A DNA stretch of 64,000 nucleotides from Filosporella fistucella (lineage: Eukaryota > Ascomycota > Leotiomycetes > Helotiales), in contig JAQJZZ010000021.1 of NCBI GenBank assembly GCA_030077755.1, positions 1,178,001 through 1,242,000 of the forward strand, written 5' to 3'. The notes under the pieces were generated by a model. The model did no database searches, had not been told where the DNA came from, and was given only the letters and a program-made list of their open reading frames with translations. The first letter of the stretch is position 1. Each line of letters opens with the position of its first letter. The position numbers were made by a program, and so were the translations under genes. This document shows, in pieces, positions 55,971-64,000 of this stretch.

Positions 55971-57619
55971 GCACTTATTGACCCGAAACAAGACTGAGCG
56001 ATGCGAGTACAAATCTGTAGAGGTATTGTTCGTCATCCAACAGTCATGAACCGAGCGATGCACTTTTGGGTGCCCATTTTGATTCTCGACTCGTCGTGAA
56101 TTGTTCCTGCAAAAAATGAAGGTTGTAAATGTTGAAGAGGTGAATATTTGAGGAAAAGGAATTTGATGGTGACGAGATAGTTTAAACAAGGGCTCTGGAC
56201 TAATAGGTTTAACCGTATGACGATTGCAGCGTTTACACAACAATAATTACCTCGCGACAGGTATTAATGTATTCGACAACAAGGAAAATCGTCCGAAGAA
56301 AGATGCAGAGTCAAAAAAGATGGAAATCGCCGTTGCCGGAGCCATATAGTGCGTTTGTAGTTTTGCAATCGCTACCCCATAAAGTGAATAGAGAAATGAC
56401 TGCCGAAATATGGTAGAACCACATCATGAAAGCTTGTAGCATATTACACAAAATCATCCACAAGTGCTCCTAGCATTCGTAAGCATCTCGAATATATGGA
56501 AGAATCTGTTCGTTTCTTTTGGCCTGGATACTTCTGTACAAGCCTTGTGTTTAGGCAAATTATGCACAATCGTGTATGGGGAGTATTGAGAGGATTGAGA
56601 GCCACCCTCGTTGCGCGAAAGAATTCTTGGCTCAGGCTGTTGGCACAGTCAACAAAGTGGAGAGACGGACTGCTCGAATTGAGTATGGAAACTATTTTCA
56701 AAGCATGGTCTTCTTCCGAGCCCGCTGTCCTGTTGACCGAGGCACTTGTGCGGGCTGACTCAAGAATATGCAACATACTGATGATACTATAGCCAGTATG
56801 GGCAAAGGCGTGACAAATTTCTTTGAGCTGCTAGGTCGTATTGATGGTCTAGTGTTGCGAGTTGAGACTTGGGTGTGGCAACACATATTTCGTTGTAGAT
56901 GAATGGCATGAGCCGAAACGAGGAGGTGAGCATGAGGGGAAGTGTGAAGGTGAGCTAAGCAGTATTGTATAAAGGCACCATGATTTCTGGCAGGCTGGAG
57001 CCATAATGCTGAAGACTGGAAGCAATTTTTGACCATGAGCGGTGAATATCCGGCCCTTTATACATAGTCGCTGCGGCAGAGATTGACGACTAAAGCTGAC
57101 TACGGTGGTCGCAAAGAGATCCTGGGTATAATATGCACTCGCAACTAAGGTGGGTAAAGTTATAATTGTAAAGTGGATAATAGTGGATAAGATAGAGTAT
57201 TGCAAGTATAAACGGAGCCTGAAAGCTGTCATGGCGCTGGGCAAGATGATATATCGAGTCTACCAAAACAGTACAGCTGGAACGGGGAAAATACGAAATT
57301 AGCCGCAACATTTCCAGTTTGGAGCGAGTCACAGTACGGACGAGGCATTGGTGCTACCAACCTAACGTAGTAGGCCATGCTAATAATGATCTATGCTTGT
57401 GGGTGACGGCATTGAAATCAACATTCGGGTTGTAGATTGTCGGCTCGCAAGGCGATTGAGATGCTGGTGTTCAACGGACAATCGATAGCTTCCACACCTC
57501 GGCTTACCAAATTCGGGCGGGACATTCTCGGCATCAAACGCGCTCAGAATCGACGTCGCGTCTTCTCCAACGTCAACCGACATCCATGATTGAATGCCGG
57601 AATCGAAAAGCACCATATA
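55971..57619. other. 1.65 kb intergenic
   Basis: No gene is supported. Several overlapping frames of about 100 codons around 56444-57332 lack motifs, start context or splice logic. The last part is the promoter of the Sae2/Ctp1 gene. Confidence 0.3.
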
Positions 57620-60328
57620 ATGGAGAGCTGGCACAGAGGCCGCGAAGAGATTTTTGAGGCAGTCAATGCGGTATTGAATCAGGTCGAGGGAAATCTCGCC
57701 GCCGGTACGTTTGAATATTGGGCCGAGTTTTCGAAATTTCACTGAATTGTTTTGGTTGTAGAGCTCAATGAAGAAACTTATGTTAGAATCAGGAGAGAGG
57801 AGTTGCGATTACTGAAAGAGAACTCTGCTCATGTTGAGAAGCTAGCAGAGCACAATGCGCGCCTGGTCGACGAACTGGAGAGGACTCGGGAATCAATATC
57901 TAGGATAGATGGGCTTGAGGAGGACAACAGAAGACTCGCCGACCAGCTAGAACAAGCCTTGAAGCAGCAAAGACAATCAGTGGGCACGCCAGCTGCCCGA
58001 ACGCTCCCCGGCCGTTTAACATCGACGCCAGGTCCCGAACCAGCATCATCTGCCAACCAGACTGACAACGACGAACCGAATGACGCTATAGGGTGGAAAA
58101 AGAAATATAGCAAATTGTCTGCGAAATATAATAAGCTCTCTGACTGCTATATGGCCCTGCGAGAAGCGAAAGAGAAGATTGAAGGTTGGCTGAAAGAGGA
58201 GAAGCAGAAAGTAGTAGGATGGAATGACTACAAGGAGAAGCAAGATGGAGCTCTTGCCAAAAGGGCGGACAAAATTAAACAACAGCAGAAGGAGATTTCC
58301 CGACTCAAGACTCTGCTCGAAGGAGTACGTGTGACAGATTACGATGGTGGTGGAACAACAGGAGAAACTACCCCAGTTCTCTCTGAATTTCCACGTATGC
58401 TGGATCCGGACTTCCGTTCTGCTGAAACCAAATCCCCAGCCAGGAGCCCTGCTAAGCTTCCAGGTCATAAAGCCGTGGGAATTTCATTTTCGCCTGGGGT
58501 ACTCACTGCAAAACTTGCCGAAGATCGAGGCCCGAAGAATGATGCTGGCCAACTCCTTACCAAAACTTTCGGCGACGACGGTAACTTGCATGATATGGAA
58601 GACATAGAGCTGCCCCGTCACCAACATGGAGGTATTGGGGAGACAAACTTTGGCCCCCAGCATGCTAGCTCTACAGAAGGCGAAGCGGAATTCAATCTAC
58701 CTCGGGAGACAGATGCTGAAGCGACAGGAAATGCTGCAAACACTCCAGCTAGCAAATGTGTCTCTCCAGAACGGCCAGAGTTTGTTTCTTCGAGACGAGT
58801 AAATAAGCGTAAAGGACGTCACGAACCAGGACAAGTCACCCCTGCCCGCAAGATCAAGATTGAGGCGATTTCCAGTAGTCCACTGTGTCTCACAGACTTG
58901 GTTCACACAAATTCAAACGAGAGTATGGACCTCAATGATATCGGCGAGAAAGTCGATACTCCGAGAAAGCAACGAAAGCAGCCTAAAACTGTGTCATACC
59001 CAGCTGGCAGTATCGAGCATCCTTCTCAATCATTGCCAGATAACAGCCAGAGCAAAATGCGGAGCGGGAGTCATGATCATGGTAGCTTTCAGGATATTCT
59101 ACAGCAGGATCTTGTCCGCCACCAAATTACAGATCAGCCGGCGAGAAATGTGCTGCAATCTCGGAGCACCAACCAACAGGTTCTTCCGCGCACATCTGAC
59201 GACAGGGTTCAAAAAAAGAGACGAATTGCTACAGACGAAGCGGTCAGTGAATTGGCTGAAGATAGAGGAAGTAGCCAAACAAGAAAAGAACCGCTTGATA
59301 AGGGGGCGCGGCTTCTGGGTTTATTATCAAAGCCGTCTCCACAGAAAAATTTCTTAACCCCAGGTCAACGCGCTCGTCCAAATTCTGATATTGGACTCTC
59401 TAAGGTTGCAGCGACGCCTGGGCTGGCGAGAGAAATACGGCTATCTCCATCCAAGATCGTCTCAAATGGATTTCGCCATCCGTTGCAACGTGGCCCGCCA
59501 CAGCCCTTCAAAGAAACACCTAGTCCCACAAACGGATCTCCTGGAATATCCTTCAAGGACTTGGGGTCTTCAGTTGGAGCTGTCATAGCAAGCAAACGAT
59601 ATACAGGCGCAGAAATTGTTGCCATCCCGGTTCCGCCTTCAAGAAACATACGACTAGAATTCGAGCCGAGCCTCGTGAAGACAGCTGCTATAACCCCGCA
59701 ACAACGCCCGGCAGCAACACTTTCCAAGTACTCAACTGCAAAGAAGATCCTGCCAAGACAGCCCGGAAATCCATGGGAAGCCAGTTCTGATGATGAACCA
59801 CTGCGCGCTCGGCCATTGAGCAAGCTCCGCCCGCAAGATTTCAAAGTGAATCCAGCCTACAATCAAGGGCTCGACTATGCATATTCTGAAGTAGTCCGAG
59901 GCGAAGCTCGTAAATGCTTAACAGGGTGCACGAAACCAGATTGCTGTGGCGACAAATTCCGCTTGTTGGCAATTGCAAATCGGAACCCAGACAAGCCGCA
60001 AACACTGTCACAAGTAGAAGCTGACATCAAACTACTGGAAGATTATATGGGAGACAATGCATACAAAATTCGAAATATGGGCAAGGACGAAAAGGAGGAA
60101 ATGATCATTCTGGCAAAGACGAGAGAACTTTCCAATAAGTATGGAAGACATAGACATACTTACCAGCGGCCCGCGAGCCCACCTGGTTTCTGGAGAACTG
60201 AATTCCCAACCACACAGGAAGAAATAGAAGATCGTGAGAAAGCTAGAGTAGCAGAAAGAGATCTTGTTGCACAAAGGCAGAGGGAAGCCATGCGACCAGG
60301 GGGTCGATTCCTTTTCAGGGATGAATGA
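57620..60328 (+). CDS. SAE2: Sae2/Ctp1/CtIP DNA-end resection factor
   Basis: Exon 1 (57620-57704) and exon 2 (57762-60328) are joined by a 57 nt intron, giving 883 residues from MESWHRGREEIFEAV. Residues 20-150 are coiled coil (RLLKENSAHVEKLAEHNARL), the usual multimerisation region. The middle 550 residues are disordered, with many S/T-P sites as expected for a phosphoregulated protein. The C-terminal SAE2 domain holds a CxxxxxxxxCC cysteine motif (GCTKPDCCGDKF, from about 747) and the RHR motif YGRHRHTYQRP near 822-832, followed by SPPGFWRTEFP, all hallmarks of Ctp1/CtIP. The protein activates Mre11-Rad50 endonuclease to clip DNA ends and begin homologous recombination. It appears intact. 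Confidence 0.93.
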
Positions 60329-60924
60329 TGAAGATAAATGACTTTCAGACAAGCGTTGGCGAAACGGGTAGTATTTACATTCCTATCACCAGGTGTCTGG
60401 ATGCAATACATAATTAAGAACGATCCATTGCTTCGGCGTTTAGGGCTGTGAAAAGCCAGAACAAGCTTATGTCCATAATGAATCGATATGAGTGTAGATT
60501 TGTGTATAATCCGTCTTCTTTCCTTTGAAATTCTTGGCGCTGTGAATCTCATGCAATGTACTTATACCTACCAACTAGATATGTGAACTCCTTAAACCAT
60601 TGATATATTTGGGTCTGCACGTGGAGGATACGAGAATTGCATTTCAATCCGAAGTCCATCAAGTTCAACTATGCCTCGTTAAAAGTCCAGTAGAGAAAAG
60701 CTCTCGTTTGTTCCTTAGGGAAAGACGGAGGGGATCTGCTGACTGTTCACACGAAGTCGAGATATTTCTGTCCGCCGCCCTGTGGCTGAGCCGCGCTAAA
60801 TTTACGGCATCAACGGCATCGTAGGAACATCTGCGACAAACACGACGAACTTCATTCCGCAACATCACCATTTCACACGATCGAAACCGGTAGAGCCGGT
60901 CGATGATCTCAAAACTCTCTCGAG
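60329..60924. other. Intergenic, Cdc50-like promoter region
   Basis: About 600 bases between the Sae2/Ctp1 stop and the ATG of the Cdc50-like gene on the same strand. No other feature was found. Confidence 0.35.
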
Positions 60925-62425
60925 ATGGCTGATTCACAACCCGCGATGGTCCATGAGGACTCTATCGATTCGCAGGACCCAAACCTCCACCCCGAGAATA
61001 CGAAGACGAAGAGCAGGCGGCCAGCAAGTAAGCATATATATTGAAACGCGCTGACGATGGACATGAACTGATACTGTGTTTCTTCTGCAGATACTGCGTT
61101 CCGTCAACAGAGATTAAAAGCCTGGCAGTAGGTGGTTCTCTTGAAGACCCCGCGCATCTCGAGCTGACAGGAGGAATTTCAGGCCGATTCTCACGCCCAA
61201 AACCGTTCTTCCTCTATTCTTTGCTATCGGCATAATATTTGCGCCAATTGGTGGAGGTTTGCTATATGCGAGTGCACAGGTTTGTGATAGCGCTTGGTGC
61301 GAGAGGATCTACAAGGCTGATGGGTGTCCTACAGGTTCAAGAGATCATTCTTGACTACTCGAAATGCTATACTGATGCGCCTGAATACCCACTTACGACA
61401 GAGATGCCCTCGAGCCTCGTTACAATGCACTTCAACAAGAATTCCTCTATCACGAAGCAGGCCGATCCACCCAAGTGGTCCAGAAAGAACATAACCTACA
61501 CATATCCCTCAGGAGTATCGATTGAGACAGTGCAGTGCACGCTGAACTTTTCGATCCCAAACCAAATGAAACCCCCAGTACTCTTCTACTACCGTCTTAC
61601 CAATTTCTATCAAAATCATCGTCGATATGCGAAATCTTTCAACACCGATCAGTTATCCGGAAAGGCTGTTTCTGCAAGCTCGATCGACGGAAGCGATTGC
61701 ACACCCCTCACGACGGAGACAGTTGATGGTGTGAAGAAACCTTATTATCCTTGTGGACTTGCTGCCAACTCTCTCTTTAATGATACCTTCTTCAGCCCAG
61801 TTCTCCTAAACGTTCAGGCAGGAGATGGGTTGAACATGACTTATGAGATGAAGAATAACAGCGGCATTTCTTGGTCAAGTGATAGAGCTTTGTATGGACA
61901 GAGCAAATACAATTGGTCCGAGGTTCTGGTTCCTCCAAATTGGGAGAAGAGGTACCCAGGGGGTTACACTGACGCCAACCACCCTAATCTGAAAGACGAC
62001 GAAGCATTCCAAGTCTGGATGCGTCTCGCAGGTTTGCCGACATTCAGTAAGCTAGCTCAGAGAAATGATACGACGGCCATGCTCAGTGGAGACTACTCAG
62101 TCAATATCAATCACAGTATGTATCCTATGCTGATGTTCTGGCAAAACTAATCGTACATATAGACTTCAATGTGATCGAGTACGGAGGAACCAAATCTATC
62201 ATTATCTCTACTCGTACCGTCATGGGTGGCAAGAATCCCTTCCTCGGAATTGCCTATGTCGTCGTCGGCGGTATCTGCATTGTCCTTGGTGCTTTGTTCA
62301 CTGTCACGCATCTGATCAAACCCCGAAAATTGGGCGACCACACCTACCTCAGCTGGAACAACGAGCAGCCCAGCACAGCGACAGCCAGTGGGCGAGATGG
62401 TGGTATGGAAGGTGGCCATGCTTGA
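60925..62425 (+). CDS. Cdc50/Lem3-family P4-ATPase flippase subunit
   Basis: Exons are 60925-61027, 61091-61127, 61183-61279, 61335-62115 and 62163-62425. All introns (47-63 nt) have canonical borders and keep frame, giving 426 residues. The cytosolic N-terminus ends FRQQRLKAWQPILTPKTVLP, a conserved Cdc50 signature, then comes the first helix (FFAIGIIFAPIGGGLLY). The large ectodomain has many N-glycosylation sites (NSS, NITY, NFS, NDT, NMT, NNS) and conserved YYRLTNFYQNHRRY, CGLAANSLFNDTF and PPNWEKRYPGGY. The second helix is followed by a short polar tail. The family chaperones P4-ATPases from the ER and is required for phospholipid flipping at Golgi and plasma membrane. Yeast paralogs are Cdc50, Lem3 and Crf1. 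It appears intact. Confidence 0.95.
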
Positions 62426-63210
62426 ATTTAAAGTGGTACGGGGTGTGAGATAGAAGAGTGCAAGCTGTACAATAAGCACAAATGCGTTTCCTTTTCCTTC
62501 GCTGTTTTCTGGGTATGCCATGTTTTGAGCCATCGGCAAAGCGGTTTTGGCGTGGTTTTATCACTCTCGAGGTTTGTCACTTCTCTAAGTGAGGCCCGAT
62601 GGGAGGAATTGGGTCTGATTTATAGCTCTTGAGAATGAAACAAATTGAAAATACTGTGACTCCTTGCGGATTATGACCAAAAGTTAGTATTCGTATCTCG
62701 CCGTGATCCAAAGATACTTAGGTCAGTTGTTTCGTTGATGCAGGCGTCCAGAAGTGCCAGCAAGAATGAGTTTTAGTCACACTTGCAAATTGCCTAGTTC
62801 TAGAGTCACTCTCGTCTAAATGACCTTACAGAAACAGTTTTATTGTGGCAAGGATTCATGATTTGCATGCGAGATAATGGAGCGCAGTCGTAGCGTTGCG
62901 GCATATAGTTCATGGTTAAGAAGTCAATGTTGATATCATGTATTACTAGCCTACTATCGTTTCATGAGGTGATCCTCGCTCCACCTCCCCCAGAACAAAA
63001 GCAGCACGGAAATCCCATTTTGCTAGACCCAACGCCGCGCATCAATATGGCCGATTGGGGTGGAAAAATACAATCATAAAAAGTTCGCTCAGAGCTGGTC
63101 CGGGCTATAACATTCTTCCTCCCTCCACCAGTCTAGCCTGCCATAGAAAAAGAAAGGAACCAAACGCGACGATGAAAAAAGCCGCACAATAAGCATGACT
63201 TGTTTCAATC
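62426..63210. other. Intergenic between convergent genes
   Basis: About 785 bases separating the 3' ends of the Cdc50-like gene (+) and the Spt16 gene (-). No other feature was recognised. Confidence 0.35.
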
Positions 63211-64000
63211 TCAATGCTTTCTCTTCTTCTTAGGCTTCTCGTCCTCGTCATCTAATCCTCCCTCTCGATCTTTTCGCTTTGCTTTCTTCTCTAATTCATC
63301 CCAATCCTCACCCTCGCTTGCATCATCATCGCTTGCATCATCACTAGCTTCTGCACTGGCATTGCTGTCAAAGTCACTGTCTTCATCACTCGATTCTTCC
63401 GACGCAGCCAGCTCACTGTCACTCATCTCGAAAGCGCTTTCCTCGCTTTCTTCATCGTCATCTTCGTCGTCAGTTTCTGTTTGCAAGAATGACCAACCGC
63501 CATCGACGAAGAACTGATGGGTATCAGCCGTAACTGTCTTCATAATCGTAGGCCAATTCAAGTTGAGAGGACCCTCGGAAAATGGAATATTGACAGAGTC
63601 AAGCCATTCCTTTACATTTTCAAGAGACTCAACCGGAACCGTGTTGATGTGATATGGCGCACGATGGAAATCCTTAAACACAAGAACCATATCGAAGTTC
63701 TTAAGACCAAACTGCACACGTTCGAGATGGGCTATTTCGATATCATCGAGAGTTATGACCATGAACGGAGGCTCCGTGAGTTGAACCAAACAGTCGGTTG
63801 TAGGTTGACAGAACACACTAGAACGGAATGGGACACCGTTGAATCCTAGTTCGCGGAATGGCACGTCAACGTCGACGTTCTCATTCTTACCAGCTTCGGC
63901 GATCTTTTCAGCGAATGCTTTGAACTCGCGGTCAAGGGCTGCGCGGCGTCTTCGCTCCTCCTGTTCTTGTTCAAATTCTTCCTCGTCTCCATATCGGTAT
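63211..64000 (-). CDS. SPT16: FACT histone chaperone subunit Spt16, C-terminal part (5' partial)
   Basis: The frame is open from the window edge at 64000 to a stop at 63211-63213, so only the last 262 residues or so are seen. The visible part starts in a charged helix ([23 protein letters not shown]), then the C-terminal half of the middle domain: [54 protein letters not shown] and [27 protein letters not shown], all near-invariant in Spt16. An acidic Ser/Asp/Glu tail of about 85 residues ends in the basic [12 protein letters not shown] (Spt16-Pob3) disassembles and reassembles nucleosomes during transcription and replication; the acidic tail binds H2A-H2B. It is intact as far as seen. Confidence 0.95.
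   Translation of the reverse strand, partial: YRYGDEEEFEQEQEERRRRAALDREFKAFAEKIAEAGKNENVDVDVPFRELGFNGVPFRSSVFCQPTTDCLVQLTEPPFMVITLDDIEIAHLERVQFGLKNFDMVLVFKDFHRAPYHINTVPVESLENVKEWLDSVNIPFSEGPLNLNWPTIMKTVTADTHQFFVDGGWSFLQTETDDEDDDEESEESAFEMSDSELAASEESSDEDSDFDSNASAEASDDASDDDASEGEDWDELEKKAKRKDREGGLDDEDEKPKKKRKH

Noticed and set aside
1..64000. Secondary-metabolite cluster spanning the oxygenase, P450 and FAD enzymes.
   Set aside because: No polyketide synthase, NRPS, terpene or other backbone enzyme is present, and the enzymes are separated by housekeeping genes.

Overview
The window is nuclear DNA of a filamentous ascomycete fungus. Evidence: many 45-65 nt spliceosomal introns with CTAAC branch points, a HET-domain protein, a STAND/ankyrin protein, a cutinase, GH47 mannosidase, fungal P450, UNC-104-type kinesin and Sae2/Ctp1. 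The gene repertoire would fit Leotiomycetes, but class is inference only. No transposon, rRNA, tRNA or CRISPR array was recognised.

Layout. 1-5.6 kb: 3' part of a coiled-coil gene with a Cys-rich metal-binding-like tail, a TMEM19/DUF92 membrane protein (-) and a secreted amidase (+). 5.9-9.4 kb: decayed block with a broken sugar transporter (+), a Baeyer-Villiger monooxygenase remnant (-) and a probable transcription-factor remnant (-). 10.5-15.7 kb: intact HET-domain gene, a 2-oxoglutarate oxygenase with unusual splice sites, and a truncated transcription-factor C-terminus. 15.7-18.1 kb: unrecognised degenerate low-complexity ORFs. 18.6-21.0 kb: compact STAND/ankyrin gene (-). 22.9-25.3 kb: DHA2-type MFS transporter (+). 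26.1-27.3 kb: GIS2/CNBP zinc-knuckle gene (-). 27.3-35 kb: gene-poor, with a frameshifted coiled-coil ORF and a broken membrane-protein gene. 35.0-36.5 kb: intronless FAD oxidoreductase. 37.1-39.1 kb: GH47 mannosidase (-). 39.8-40.7 kb: Ser-rich single-pass membrane protein with one in-frame TAG. 41.1-42.3 kb: glycosyltransferase-like gene with an in-frame TGA. 43.6-48.6 kb: UNC-104/KIF1 kinesin. 49-54 kb: secreted DUF8021-like protein, P450 and cutinase (all -). 55-56 kb: F-box-like pseudogene. 57.6-64 kb: housekeeping block of Sae2/Ctp1, Cdc50/Lem3 and the C-terminus of Spt16.

Two themes stand out. First, intact core genes (kinesin, Sae2, Cdc50, Spt16, Gis2, GH47) alternate with accessory genes that each carry only one or a few lesions (single nonsense codons, 1-nt frameshifts, damaged splice donor), which looks like recent or strain-specific decay. 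Second, a HET protein and a minimal STAND/ankyrin protein lie about 6 kb apart; these are the two protein classes of fungal non-self recognition, and the STAND protein passes straight from a shortened nucleotide-binding domain into ankyrin repeats. Exon boundaries were read by hand from splice motifs, frame and homology. No database search was run.
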